64,000 bases of DNA. Source: Neorhizobium tomejilense. Lineage in GTDB: Bacteria; Pseudomonadota; Alphaproteobacteria; Rhizobiales; Rhizobiaceae. The notes beneath the pieces were generated by a model. That model had not been told where the DNA came from. It saw only the letters and a list, made by a program, of their open reading frames with translations, and ran no database searches. Where the stretch lies: positions 124,001 through 188,000 of the forward strand of contig PVBG01000001.1 in assembly GCA_002968845.1 (NCBI GenBank), given 5' to 3'. The translations under genes were made by a program, and so were the position numbers. This document shows, one piece after another, positions 44,180 through 52,871 of this stretch (positions are counted from its first letter, which is position 1; each line of letters opens with the position of its first letter).

Positions 44180-45784
44180 TCACGATTTCAGCGCGGTATC
44201 CGACCAGTTCGACACCGCCCAGCGCGGATTGTTGGAGACGTTCGAAACCGTATCGCGCGCCACGGTGATGAAGCCCCACTCGGCGACGTTGATCAGCGGC
44301 AGGTCGGTGGCGACGATCTTCTGGAACTGTTTGTAGAGTTCCGTGCGGGCTGCGGTATCGACCGTTTCCGCCGCCTTGGCGATGATGCCGTCGAGCTCCT
44401 TGTTCTCGTAGCCGCCCTGGTTGGAGAAGGGTACGCCCGCCGGGATGCCGGACCGGACGAGGATGGTCGTCGAGATCGCGGGGTCGCCGCGGAAGACCGG
44501 CGGGCCGATGGCAAGATCGAAATCGTGATCCGTGTAGACCGCCTTCTGGTGGGCCGCGGAATCCGCATTGATGAGCTGTGCATCGATGCCGACTGCCGCA
44601 AGCGCCTGGCGCAGGTAGTCGCCGAACTGTTTTGTCTCGTTGAAATAGGGCGCCGGGCGCAGTTTCAGGGAGAAGCGGGTGCCATTGGCGCCCTTCTTGT
44701 AGCCGGCTTCGTCGAGCAGAGCGTTCGCCTTGGCAGTATCGAAAGCGTAGGTCGGCACGCTGGCGTCATAGAATTCCGGGGCGTTCTTCGGCACGGGGCC
44801 TGTCGAGGCGGCGGCGTAACCCAGAAAGATCGTGTCGACGACGAACTTCTTGTCGATCGCATGGGCGATCGCCTGGCGCACCTTGACGTCGGCGAGCTCC
44901 TTGCGGCGGTGATTGATCTCGACCACGAGCTGATAGGTCAGCGCCTCGTAGCCCTTGGAGGTCACCTTGATGCCCGGCACCTTGGAAATGCGGGCGAGAT
45001 CGGTGAGCGGCACGGCCGAGAAGGCGGCGAGCTGGATCTCTTCCGCTTCCAGTGCAGCACCTGCCCCGGCGCGATCCGGCAGGACGCGGAAGATTATCTC
45101 GTCGAGCTTCGGTTCGCCCTTGGCCCAGTAGTCGGCGTTCTTGGTCAGGCGGTAATATTCGCCCGGCTTGTATTCGGTGAACTTGAACGGACCGGTGCCC
45201 ACCAGCTTCACGTTGGCAGGGTTGGTGGCGATGTCGGTGCCTTCATAGAGATGTTTCGGCACGACGCTGCTGACCACCGGCAGGGCGTTGCGGATGAGCT
45301 GCAAGGGCGTCGGCTTGGAGAACTTGAAGACGGCGGTCGTCGCATCCGGCGTGTCGACGGCTTCGAGATTGGCGAAGACGAGGCGGCCGAGGTTCTGCAG
45401 CGGCTTCCAGATGTTGAGCGCCGAATAGGCGACATCGGCCGAGGTGAACGGCTTGCCGTCGTGCCATTTCACGCCCTCGCGCAGCTTGAAGGTTACCGAT
45501 TTGCCATCGGCCGAACCTTCCCAGGAGGTTGCGAGACGTGGCGCAAGGCCGCCCTTGCCATCAAAGGAGGCTTCGGCCAGCGGCTCGACCACCTTGCTTG
45601 CGATGAAGAACACGCCGTTGGAGGCGACGATCGCCGGGTTGAGGTTTTTAGGTTCGGAATCTGCCGCGACCACCAGCCGGTTGCCGGCACCTTGAGCAAG
45701 GGCGAAAGTCGGCAAAGCTGTCGAGGCGAGCAGTGTGCCGCCCGCCTGCAAAAGGGTCCGTCGGGGTAGGGTGGCGATCGTCAT
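44180..45784 (-). CDS. periplasmic binding protein of second peptide-type importer, Tat signal
   Basis: A 534-residue family 5 binding protein. The N-terminus MTIATLPRRTLLQAGGTLLA is a twin-arginine signal (RRTLLQ), so it is exported folded. Family blocks include APRLATSWEGSADGKSVTF, KWHDGKPFTSADVAYS and GTGPFKFTEYKPGEY. The ATG at 45784 has AGGAGAGAG upstream. It heads the operon of two permeases, two ATPases and an aminotransferase. Substrate unknown; family members bind peptides, opines, nickel or glutathione. Confidence 0.92.
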   Translation of the reverse strand: MTIATLPRRTLLQAGGTLLASTALPTFALAQGAGNRLVVAADSEPKNLNPAIVASNGVFFIASKVVEPLAEASFDGKGGLAPRLATSWEGSADGKSVTFKLREGVKWHDGKPFTSADVAYSALNIWKPLQNLGRLVFANLEAVDTPDATTAVFKFSKPTPLQLIRNALPVVSSVVPKHLYEGTDIATNPANVKLVGTGPFKFTEYKPGEYYRLTKNADYWAKGEPKLDEIIFRVLPDRAGAGAALEAEEIQLAAFSAVPLTDLARISKVPGIKVTSKGYEALTYQLVVEINHRRKELADVKVRQAIAHAIDKKFVVDTIFLGYAAASTGPVPKNAPEFYDASVPTYAFDTAKANALLDEAGYKKGANGTRFSLKLRPAPYFNETKQFGDYLRQALAAVGIDAQLINADSAAHQKAVYTDHDFDLAIGPPVFRGDPAISTTILVRSGIPAGVPFSNQGGYENKELDGIIAKAAETVDTAARTELYKQFQKIVATDLPLINVAEWGFITVARDTVSNVSNNPRWAVSNWSDTALKS

Positions 45785-45830
45785 TGCTCTCTCCTGCATC
45801 CAGCCATTTTTCAGCATATTGCCAGCGAAA

Positions 45831-45844
45831 TGTGCGGTCGCACA
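45831..45844. promoter_or_regulatory. palindrome TGTGCGGTCGCACA before the importer operon
   Basis: A 14-base inverted repeat (TGTGCG, two-base centre, CGCACA) 46 bases before the binding-protein start and within the 147-base gap that separates it from the tetR gene. It is a plausible operator for the importer operon. Confidence 0.45.
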
Positions 45845-45931
45845 GGCAGGAAATTCCTCTGCGGGGCATTCGGGAACAAATTCTTGGGCGCGGACGAGTG
45901 GAAGGTGAATTTTCCATTGCACCATAAAGGC

Positions 45932-46504
45932 TTAGTGCCGGGTCTCCAGCTTGTCGCGAAGGGTGGCGAGGATCTCCTCCGCGAGCGGCGCATCGCCGAC
46001 CGCGCGAGCGAGCGTCATCCCGCCGACCATCTGTGACAGGATGACGATCGACTTGCGGCGCCGATCCTCGTCGCCGTCGCCATCGACGATCTCCTGCAGC
46101 AGCTGGAGGTGGTTTTCGATGCCTTCGGCGAACACGGATTGCACCGCTTCGCCCTGCCGGGAGGCGTCGGCACAGAGAGAGGCGAGGGTACAGCCCTTGG
46201 CCTTGAAGATCAGGTTCGGCCGGGACAGATACATGCTTGCGATCGCCTTGAGGGCCTTTTCGCGGGTATGGCCGATCGTCTGCCGCCAGTTCGCGGCATT
46301 GAGCGCCAGCGCCTGGCGCGTTGCCTCGGCCGCCAGATCCACCTTCGATCTGAACTGGCCGTAAAATCCCCCGTGCGTCAGGCCCGCCGCCTTCATCAGG
46401 TCGGCGATGCCGATGCCGTCAAAGCCGTATTCGCGGAACAGTTCGCCCGCTTTTAGCACCACGCGGGCGCGGTTCTCCCCGGCTTCCTGGCGGCTCACCT
46501 TCAT
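45932..46504 (-). CDS. TetR-family regulator
   Basis: A 190-residue protein. The N-terminal helix-turn-helix region GIGIADLMKAAGLTHGGFYGQFRSKVDL (positions about 30-57; key GFYGQF) is typical of the TetR subgroup that includes AcuR and YxaF-like proteins. The ATG at 46504 follows AAGGAG by six bases. It is divergent from the fabF-type gene and upstream of the importer operon on the same strand, so it could govern either. An inverted repeat at the fabF promoter makes fabF the likelier target. Confidence 0.85.
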   Translation of the reverse strand: MKVSRQEAGENRARVVLKAGELFREYGFDGIGIADLMKAAGLTHGGFYGQFRSKVDLAAEATRQALALNAANWRQTIGHTREKALKAIASMYLSRPNLIFKAKGCTLASLCADASRQGEAVQSVFAEGIENHLQLLQEIVDGDGDEDRRRKSIVILSQMVGGMTLARAVGDAPLAEEILATLRDKLETRH

Positions 46505-46524
46505 CGTCTTCTCCTTCGAACATC

Positions 46525-46572
46525 TTGACACTTATATTCTGATCGTCATCTAAAGGAGATAAATGATGATCA
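46525..46572 (+). promoter_or_regulatory. fabF-type promoter and operator candidate
   Basis: A consensus TTGACA (46525-46530) is followed after 18 bases by TCTAAA as a possible -10. TGATCGTCAT (46540-46549) and ATGATGATCA (46563-46572) form an inverted repeat with one mismatch and straddle that -10. The divergent TetR protein is the natural candidate to bind it. Confidence 0.5.
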
Positions 46573-46580
46573 AAATTTAA
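46563..46580 (+). CDS. possible five-codon leader peptide before fabF
   Basis: ATG ATG ATC AAA ATT TAA is preceded by AAGGAGATAA, a near-perfect ribosome site at good spacing and stronger than that of the fabF-type gene 13 bases further on. It could be a real leader peptide, or the ribosome site could serve to load ribosomes that reinitiate at the next start. Part of it overlaps the operator repeat, so it may equally be coincidental. Confidence 0.3.
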   Translation: MMIKI

Positions 46581-46593
46581 ATCGAGGTGAAAC

Positions 46594-47883
46594 ATGCCGG
46601 CAAGACCGAGCGACAGAATAGTGATCACCGGCATGGGCATGGTATCGCCTCTCGCCAGCGGCGTGGAAGCCACCTGGAAACGCCTGATCGAGGGCCGTTC
46701 CGGCCTGCGCCGGCTGTCCGACGAGATGGTACCGGATATCGACGCCAAGGTCGGCGGCGTGGTGCCCGGTATCGAGGAGGACGAGTTCGGTTTCAATATC
46801 GACCTTGCGGTGCCGCACAAGGAGCGCAAGAAGATGGATCGCTTCATCGCATTTGCGCTCGAAGCCTCGCGGCAGGCGCTGGAGCAGTCCGGCTGGGTCG
46901 CCGATACCGACGACAAGCAGGACCGTACCGCGACGATCATCGCCTCCGGCATCGGCGGGTTCCATTCGATCGCCGAGGCTGTGCGCACGGTGGACGCACG
47001 CGGCGCCGGCCGGCTCTCGCCCTTCACGGTCCCGTCCTTCCTCGTCAATCTTGCGGCCGGCCATGTCTCCATCCGTTACGGTTTCAAAGGCCCGATCGGG
47101 GCGCCGGTGACGGCTTGCGCGGCAAGTGTGCAAGCGATCGGCGACGGCGTTCGGATGATCAGAAGCGGTGAAGTCGACGTGGCGCTGTGCGGCGGTACCG
47201 AGGCTTGCATCAACCGCGTTGCGCTTGGTGGATTTGCGGCGGCGCGCGGTCTTTCCACCGCCTTCAACGATACGCCTGAAAAGGCGTCGCGGCCGTTCGA
47301 TGCCGCGCGCGACGGTTTCGTCATGGGCGAGGGCGCCGGCATCGTCGTCGTCGAAACGCTCGAACACGCGCTTGCGCGCGGCGCGACCCCGCTCGTCGAA
47401 GTGGTCGGTTACGGCACCAGCGCCGATGCCTATCACCTGACCGCCGGTCCGGCCGATGGTTCCGGGGCGAAAAGGGCGGTCCAGCGGGCGCTGCAGATGG
47501 CAGGCCTTCAACCGGGAGCAATCGGTTATCTCAACGCGCATGCAACATCGACGCCGGTGGGTGACGCGGGCGAGCTCGCTGCGATCAAGTCCATTTTCGG
47601 CACCAATAACGGCCCGGCGATCTCTTCGACCAAGTCGGCGACCGGCCATCTGCTCGGTGCGGCCGGTGGGCTCGAAGCGATCATCACCGCACTGGCGTTG
47701 CGCGACGGCATCTTGCCGCCGACCCTCAATCTCGAAGATCCCGATCCGCTCGCCGAAGGGCTCGATCTCATCGGACCGCAGGCCCGTCACGCAGAGGTCG
47801 AATACGCGCTGTCCAACGGTTTCGGCTTCGGCGGTGTCAATGCCAGCGTCATCCTGCGCCGCTTCGACGAAAACGCAATCTAG
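46594..47883 (+). CDS. fabF: beta-ketoacyl-ACP synthase II (FabF-like)
   Basis: A 429-residue thiolase-fold condensing enzyme. The catalytic triad is complete: C175 in VTACAASVQ, and histidines in NAHATSTPVGD and SATGHLLGAAGG. It condenses malonyl-ACP with acyl-ACP in fatty acid or related synthesis. No acpP, fabG or fabZ gene lies nearby, so it is not the housekeeping fab cluster. Instead it pairs with a thiolase-like gene 11 bases downstream and a divergent tetR, which suggests a small inducible acyl-modification unit whose purpose I cannot name. Confidence 0.9.
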   Translation: MPARPSDRIVITGMGMVSPLASGVEATWKRLIEGRSGLRRLSDEMVPDIDAKVGGVVPGIEEDEFGFNIDLAVPHKERKKMDRFIAFALEASRQALEQSGWVADTDDKQDRTATIIASGIGGFHSIAEAVRTVDARGAGRLSPFTVPSFLVNLAAGHVSIRYGFKGPIGAPVTACAASVQAIGDGVRMIRSGEVDVALCGGTEACINRVALGGFAAARGLSTAFNDTPEKASRPFDAARDGFVMGEGAGIVVVETLEHALARGATPLVEVVGYGTSADAYHLTAGPADGSGAKRAVQRALQMAGLQPGAIGYLNAHATSTPVGDAGELAAIKSIFGTNNGPAISSTKSATGHLLGAAGGLEAIITALALRDGILPPTLNLEDPDPLAEGLDLIGPQARHAEVEYALSNGFGFGGVNASVILRRFDENAI

Positions 47884-47894
47884 GGAGAACCGTC

Positions 47895-49075
47895 ATGTCC
47901 GAAGTCGTCATCGTCCAGCCGGTGCGCACCGCGATCGGCAAATATAACGGCTCGCTCGCCGGCATACCGGCGGTCGATCTCGGTGCTGCGGTCATCCGCA
48001 AGACGATCGCGCGTTCCGGCCTTGCCGCTTCCGAGGTGGCCTCGGTCACCATGGGCAATGTCGTCCAGGCCGGCAACAGGATGAACCCGGCGCGGCAGGC
48101 GGCGATCCATGGCGGCCTGCCGGTCTCGGTGCCGGCAGTCACGGTCAACCGCGTCTGCGGCTCGGGCGCCGAAGCGATCGCCAGTGCGGCCAAGGATATC
48201 TGGCTCGGCCATGCCAGTGCCGCCATTGCCGGCGGCATGGAGAACATGGACCGCGCGCCCTACCTGATGAGCGGCGGCCGCTGGGGTTATCGCATGGGCC
48301 ATGCGGAAATTTTTGACAGCATGCTGCTCGACGGCCTGCACGATGCATTTTCGGGCCGACATTCCGGCTGGCATACCGAAGACATGATCGCGTCGCAGCA
48401 GATCAGTCGCACGGACCAGGATCGCTGGGCGGCACGTTCGCAGCAGCGTTTCAGCGCCGCGCAGGCGGAAGGCAGGTTCGCAGCCGAGATCGTTGGCATC
48501 GACCTTCCGGTGAAGGGTGGCGTGAGAAGTTTTGTCGCCGACGAAACGCCAAGGCCGGATACCACGATAGAGGCGCTTGCCAAGCTCAAGCCTGCCTTCC
48601 GCGACGACGGCACGATCACCGCCGGCAATGCGCCGGGTCTCAACAGCGGCGCGGCGGCGATGATCGTCGCCGACCGGGCGTTTGCCGAAGCCAAGGGCCT
48701 GCGCCCGATGGCGCGGCTGGTGCCTATGGCGTTGCCGCCGTCGAACCCGGCATGTTCGCGCTCGCGCCGATCCCGGCGGTCAATCAGGCGCTGGAGCGTG
48801 CCGGCTGGACGATCGGCGATATCGAGCGGATCGAGATCAACGAGGCCTATGCGGCGGTGCCGCTCGCGGTCCTGAAAGGCCTCGGCCTGCCGGAGTATAT
48901 CGCCAATGTCGAAGGCGGGGCGGTGGCGCACGGTCACCCGATCGGCGCGACCGGCGCGATCCTGACGACGCGGCTTCTCCATTCGATGCAGCGCGACGGC
49001 CTGAAGCGCGGTGTCGTCACGCTCTGCATCGGCGGCGGCCAAGGCATCGCGCTTGCGTTGGAGATGATCCGATAG
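47895..49075 (+). pseudogene. acetyl-CoA acetyltransferase (thiolase) with frameshift
   Basis: The first reading frame runs from ATG 47895 and encodes a normal thiolase start with C88 in NRVCGSGAEAI. Near base 48720 the protein similarity moves to another frame, which continues through EINEAYAAVP, the catalytic GGAVAHGHPIGATG and the second cysteine in TLCIGGGQG to TAG 49073-49075. Adding one base at about 48718-48723 (GTGGCC instead of GTGCC) restores a continuous protein of about 393 residues, the family length. Unrepaired, the first frame ends at 48875 and lacks the catalytic histidine and second cysteine. This is either a recent null mutation or a sequencing error. Confidence 0.85.
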
Positions 49076-49084
49076 GAGCAGCAA

Positions 49085-49114
49085 AAAGCGCGGCAAGAGG
49101 GATTGCCGCGCTTT
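49085..49114. terminator. bidirectional terminator between thiolase and binding-protein genes
   Basis: AAAGCGCGGCAA and TTGCCGCGCTTT form a perfect 12-base-pair stem with a six-base loop. Each strand ends the stem in T bases, so it can stop both the thiolase transcript and the convergent amidohydrolase operon. Confidence 0.88.
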
Positions 49115-49156
49115 CCGTCTATCCAGGCAGAGAGGACCTTAGGGTCTTGGAGACCC

Positions 49157-50176
49157 TTACGGATAGATTTTCTTGGCCAGATCCATCATCGGGCCGTATT
49201 CGTTCATCTCGCGGGTGCCGAGCAGCTTGGCGCCGGCGAAGCGCTTGGATTCCGGGTCGAGCTGGTCCTCGACACCCTTGGCGACCGGCAGCATCCAGGC
49301 CTTGGCGTAGGTGACCTGCGATTCCATGTCGAGGAAGTGGTTGATGAACAGTTTTGACGCGTTCGGATGCGGCGCGTTCTTCATCATCGCGAAATGGATC
49401 GAGACGTAGGGCACCCCTTCCGGTGGCACGATCACCTTGATCGGCAGGCCCTTCAGGTCGTTGGCGAATGCGAACATCTGCGGAATGTAGACGGGATATT
49501 CGCCCCGGGCTACACGCTTGGCGTCATTGCGCAGATCGCGGCTGAAGACCGGCTTGTTTTCGGCGAGCTTCTCGTTGAACGCCTGGCCGAGGGCCTTGTG
49601 GAAGACCACGAACATCGTGCCGCCGGAACCGAGCGGGCGCATGTCGTCGGAGAGGATCTTGCCCTTCCATTTCGGGTCGGCAAGGTCCTTCCAGCTTTTC
49701 GGTTCGTCTTCCGGCTTGACCAGGCTGGTGTTGACCAGGATGCCGTAGGCCTGCAGGAAACCCGGCACGTGGGTGTCGGTAATTTCCTTGCGCATGTCCT
49801 CGCGGATATTGGCGACGTTCGGGATGGTGCCGAGCGGCTGTACGAGGGTGCCCTGGGTGACGCCGGTCTCGATCGAGTTCGCCGAATGCATCTGGATGTC
49901 GGCGATGAAGCGGCCGGCGGCCTGTTCGGCGCGCAGGCGCTCGGTCAGCTCGCTGGCGCGCAGGTCGAGCGACTCGACCTTGATGCCGTATTTCTTCTGA
50001 AAGCTTTCGACGACGGCGAGAAAGTTCGGGGCGCCGAGTTGCGAATTGTAGACGGTGACGGTGCCTTCCTTCTTGGCGGCTTCCACCACCTTGTTCCAGT
50101 CGGCATCCTGCGCAAGCGCCGGGCTACAGAGCATCGCGCCGAGCGCGAGCGCGGCCAATTTGGTGATGAGCGACAT
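49157..50176 (-). CDS. periplasmic binding protein, family 1 (Fe/aromatic type), no permease of its own
   Basis: A 339-residue secreted protein with a 22-residue signal peptide (cleavage after ALA). It belongs to the FbpA/AfuA-like class of extracellular binding proteins. It shares many segments with the protein at 56718-57797, for example EAAKKEGTVTVYNSQLG against DAGKKEGSLVLYTALVG and SWKDLADPKWKGKILSDD against SWKDIADPKWQGKILSDD. It lacks the tyrosine pairs expected of true iron binders in the segments I can compare, so an organic ligand is more likely. It is the last gene of the amidohydrolase operon and has no adjacent permease; it probably uses the importer at 57872-60820. Confidence 0.88.
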   Translation of the reverse strand: MSLITKLAALALGAMLCSPALAQDADWNKVVEAAKKEGTVTVYNSQLGAPNFLAVVESFQKKYGIKVESLDLRASELTERLRAEQAAGRFIADIQMHSANSIETGVTQGTLVQPLGTIPNVANIREDMRKEITDTHVPGFLQAYGILVNTSLVKPEDEPKSWKDLADPKWKGKILSDDMRPLGSGGTMFVVFHKALGQAFNEKLAENKPVFSRDLRNDAKRVARGEYPVYIPQMFAFANDLKGLPIKVIVPPEGVPYVSIHFAMMKNAPHPNASKLFINHFLDMESQVTYAKAWMLPVAKGVEDQLDPESKRFAGAKLLGTREMNEYGPMMDLAKKIYP

Positions 50177-50211
50177 TTTTCCTCCCGAGATATTCGCTTG
50201 TGAAAAGGTTT

Positions 50212-50625
50212 TCAGATCTCGACGATCACGTAGTCCTCGTCGATGGAGACCGGAAAGGTTTCGGCCTGGTAGGGACCTTCGCTAAGCGCCCCGCCCTTGG
50301 CGACGGACACGTCGAAGCTCTTGACGCGGGTGCGCGCCGGATCGCACCAGGACTTGCCGGTGCGGATGTCGAATTCCCAGCCGTGCCAGGGGCAGCGGAC
50401 GAGTTCGCCATGGCGCGTCATGCGGTATTTGCCGGGCTCGTCCGACTCGGCGAGGCCTACGACCTGGCCGCGGCAGAGATCGGCGCCCTCGTGCGGGCAG
50501 CGATTGGCAATGGCGAAAAACTCGCCCTTGACGTTGAAGAGGGCGATGTCGCGGCCGGCGACCTTCACCAGCTTGGACTTGCCGACTTCGAGTTCATCGA
50601 CCTTGGCGATTACGTGACGGGCCAT
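50212..50625 (-). CDS. Rieske-type [2Fe-2S] ferredoxin
   Basis: A 137-residue soluble protein. The cluster motif is complete: CPHEGADLCRG supplies the first Cys-His pair and CPWHGWEFD the second. It has no membrane anchor or catalytic domain, so it is an electron carrier or regulatory partner rather than an oxygenase. Such ferredoxins normally serve ring-hydroxylating dioxygenases or monooxygenases, but none is encoded beside it. It starts two bases after the stop of an amidohydrolase gene, so it is co-translated with that enzyme family. Its partner is not apparent. Confidence 0.93.
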   Translation of the reverse strand: MARHVIAKVDELEVGKSKLVKVAGRDIALFNVKGEFFAIANRCPHEGADLCRGQVVGLAESDEPGKYRMTRHGELVRCPWHGWEFDIRTGKSWCDPARTRVKSFDVSVAKGGALSEGPYQAETFPVSIDEDYVIVEI

Positions 50626-50627
50626 GC

Positions 50628-51734
50628 TCAGTTCAATCCATAGAAGTTGATAGCGTTTCCGGCGAAGATCGCCGCTTTTTCGGCCGCCGACAGCGGCACC
50701 TTGAAGGCGTAGCGGGGGTCGTCGAAATCCCAGTGGGGATAGTCGGTCGAGAACATCAGCCGGTCGGTGCCGATCCAGTTCAGCGTGTCCGTGAGGTTCT
50801 TGGCCGGGTTCGGCTCTTCCATCGGCTGGGTGGTGAACCAGATGTTGTTCTTTAGATATTCCGAGGGCGGCCGCTTCACATGCGGGACCTCGTCGCGCAT
50901 CGCACCCCAAGCCTTGTCCATGCGCCAGCCGAAGGCCGGCACCCAAGAGAAGCCGCCTTCGACGAAGGAGATCTTCAGGCCCGGAAAATGCTCGAAGACG
51001 CCCTCGAAGATCAGGCTAGATATCACCGACTGCATGGTCTGCACCTGGCTGTGGTGCTCCTCGATGTAATAGGAAGGCCAGCCGGCGCCGGTCGCCTGAT
51101 GCCCGCCGACGCCGCCGACATGCAGGGAGATCGGCAGACGGTGACTGACCGCCGCTTCGAAGATCGGCCAGTGGCGGCGTTTTCCGAGCGGCTCGATCGA
51201 GCGCGGCGGCAGCAGGACCTGCACGAAGCGCTTATCGGAGGCGCGGCGGTTGATCTCGGCGATGGCGCTTTGCGGGTCCTCCTGGGTGGCGATGATCGAG
51301 CCGCGCAGGCGCGGTTCCGGCTCCAGGAATTTGCCGACCTGCCAGTCGTTGATGGCGGAGGCGATGGCGGTGGCGAAATCCGGATGGCGCTGGCCGCTGG
51401 CGTTGAAGCGCAGCGGCACGAGCACGCCGATATCGATGCCCAGCCCGTCGAGATGCTGTTCGCGCAGAAAGGAGAGATCGGAACCCGGGGGACCGCCTGC
51501 CGGCGGCCAGCTGTCTACGCGCGAGACCTCCGGCACCATGCGCGGATGGGACAGGGTTTCAGACAGTCCCTGGCGGGTATGGCCGCCATAGGTTGCAAGG
51601 TGATCCCGCCAGCGCTGCGACAGATAGGGATGCATCTCCGCCGGCGTCTTCATCGACGGATGGATGTCGCAGTCGACCAGATTGTATTTGGTCTTCGCCT
51701 CGATCGGGCGTTCCAGCGTTTGGGTTTCGGTCAT
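50628..51734 (-). CDS. ACMSD-type amidohydrolase, type A (copy 1)
   Basis: A 368-residue TIM-barrel protein of the amidohydrolase-2 family, which includes the decarboxylases ACMSD, LigW (5-carboxyvanillate) and gamma-resorcylate decarboxylase, and some hydrolases. Likely metal ligands are D23 and H25 (VDCDIHP), H205 (ISLHVGG) and D331 (FSTDYPHWDFDD). The first motif is DxH, where classic ACMSD has HxH and resorcylate decarboxylase ExH. It overlaps the type B gene upstream by four bases. The near paralogue is at 52872-53975. Action on an aromatic or dienoic acid is inference from the family and the LigM neighbour. Confidence 0.87.
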   Translation of the reverse strand: MTETQTLERPIEAKTKYNLVDCDIHPSMKTPAEMHPYLSQRWRDHLATYGGHTRQGLSETLSHPRMVPEVSRVDSWPPAGGPPGSDLSFLREQHLDGLGIDIGVLVPLRFNASGQRHPDFATAIASAINDWQVGKFLEPEPRLRGSIIATQEDPQSAIAEINRRASDKRFVQVLLPPRSIEPLGKRRHWPIFEAAVSHRLPISLHVGGVGGHQATGAGWPSYYIEEHHSQVQTMQSVISSLIFEGVFEHFPGLKISFVEGGFSWVPAFGWRMDKAWGAMRDEVPHVKRPPSEYLKNNIWFTTQPMEEPNPAKNLTDTLNWIGTDRLMFSTDYPHWDFDDPRYAFKVPLSAAEKAAIFAGNAINFYGLN

Positions 51735-52855
51735 CGTGCGGCCTCCTTCTCAAAATCCGCGGCGATCCGCGGATAAGTGGCGAGCGGGTTGTCTATCAGG
51801 ATCTTCTTCGACAGTGTCTCGCCGAACCTGACCGAGAGCGCCTTGGTGCCTTCGAACTGCGCATGCGGGTAGTCGGTCGAAAACAGCAGAAGATCGTCGC
51901 AGTCGATGTGTTCGAGCGTGCGAGCGAGCGCATCCGTTTCGAGCGGGACTTCGACCGGCTGCAGCGTGAAGCGGACATGCCGCTTGACGATGTCGCTCGG
52001 CTGTTCGGTGACCCAGGGCGTCTCGGCGCGCACGCCGCGCCAGGTCTTGTCGGCCCGCCAGAAGAACGACGGCAGCCATGTGAAGCCGCTTTCGGCAAAC
52101 ACCACCTTGAGGTCCGGCACCTTGTGGAAGACGCCTTCGGCGATGAGGCTGAGGAGTTGGCTTTCGAAGATCGAGCCTTGAGCCACATAGGCCTCGACGA
52201 AGAAACTCGGCCAGCCGGTGGCGGTCGGCGCGTGGCGGTTGCTGCCGCCGGCATGGATACAGAGCGGCAGCTTGTTGCGGGCGGCGGCCTCGTAGATCGG
52301 CCAGTAACGGCGCCGCCCGAGCGGCTCGTCGTTCTGGGCGAGGATCATCACCTGTACGAAACGCGGATCGGCCGCGCGCTTCTCGATCTCGGCGACGGCG
52401 AGGTCTGCGTTCTGGGCCGAGACGATGATCGAACCGCGCAGGCGCGGCTCCTTGTCGAACCATTCCCGCGCCAGCCATTCGTTGACGGCGCCGCAGAGTG
52501 CCGCGGCCATGTCGTCGGAATGCATGATCATCGAGCCGTGCAGCACGTTGCAGATCGCCAGCCGCGTTCCGAACGGGTCGAGCGCCTGGGCGCGGACGGC
52601 TTCCAGCGTATCGCCGGCAAAGCCGCTTGCCGCCTTCCAGTCAGGACGGACATTGATCGGCGCGCGCGGCGGCGATGCGGTCATCGCCAGGCTCATCCGG
52701 TCGACACCGCGCATGATAAAAGTTTCGCGCCAGTAGTCGTCGAGATAGGGCAGCAGCGTCGCGGTCGCCGGCGAGGCCGGATGCAGGTCGCAGTCGATGC
52801 CGCCGATGGTCGACAGTCCAGGCTCGGTGCCCAGCGATCTCACCATTTCATTCAT
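51731..52855 (-). CDS. ACMSD-type amidohydrolase, type B (copy 1)
   Basis: A 374-residue amidohydrolase-2 protein. D23 and H25 lie in IDCDLHP, the barrel histidine in LCIHAGGSNRHAP, and the final aspartate in FSTDYPHAQFEG. The YPHAQFEG ending and the LLPYLDDYWRE segment place it with the gene at 53979-55058 and apart from its immediate neighbours, which have YPHWDFDD. Its two halves look intact and no signal peptide is present, so it is cytoplasmic. It may act with the type A protein as a two-subunit enzyme or on a related substrate. Confidence 0.86.
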   Translation of the reverse strand: MNEMVRSLGTEPGLSTIGGIDCDLHPASPATATLLPYLDDYWRETFIMRGVDRMSLAMTASPPRAPINVRPDWKAASGFAGDTLEAVRAQALDPFGTRLAICNVLHGSMIMHSDDMAAALCGAVNEWLAREWFDKEPRLRGSIIVSAQNADLAVAEIEKRAADPRFVQVMILAQNDEPLGRRRYWPIYEAAARNKLPLCIHAGGSNRHAPTATGWPSFFVEAYVAQGSIFESQLLSLIAEGVFHKVPDLKVVFAESGFTWLPSFFWRADKTWRGVRAETPWVTEQPSDIVKRHVRFTLQPVEVPLETDALARTLEHIDCDDLLLFSTDYPHAQFEGTKALSVRFGETLSKKILIDNPLATYPRIAADFEKEAAR

Positions 52856-52871
52856 GTGAGCACTCCCATGT

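Noticed and set aside
48700-48760. Programmed frameshift in the thiolase gene
   Set aside because: No slippery heptamer, stop codon or downstream structure typical of programmed shifts is seen at the break, and thiolases are not known to use one.
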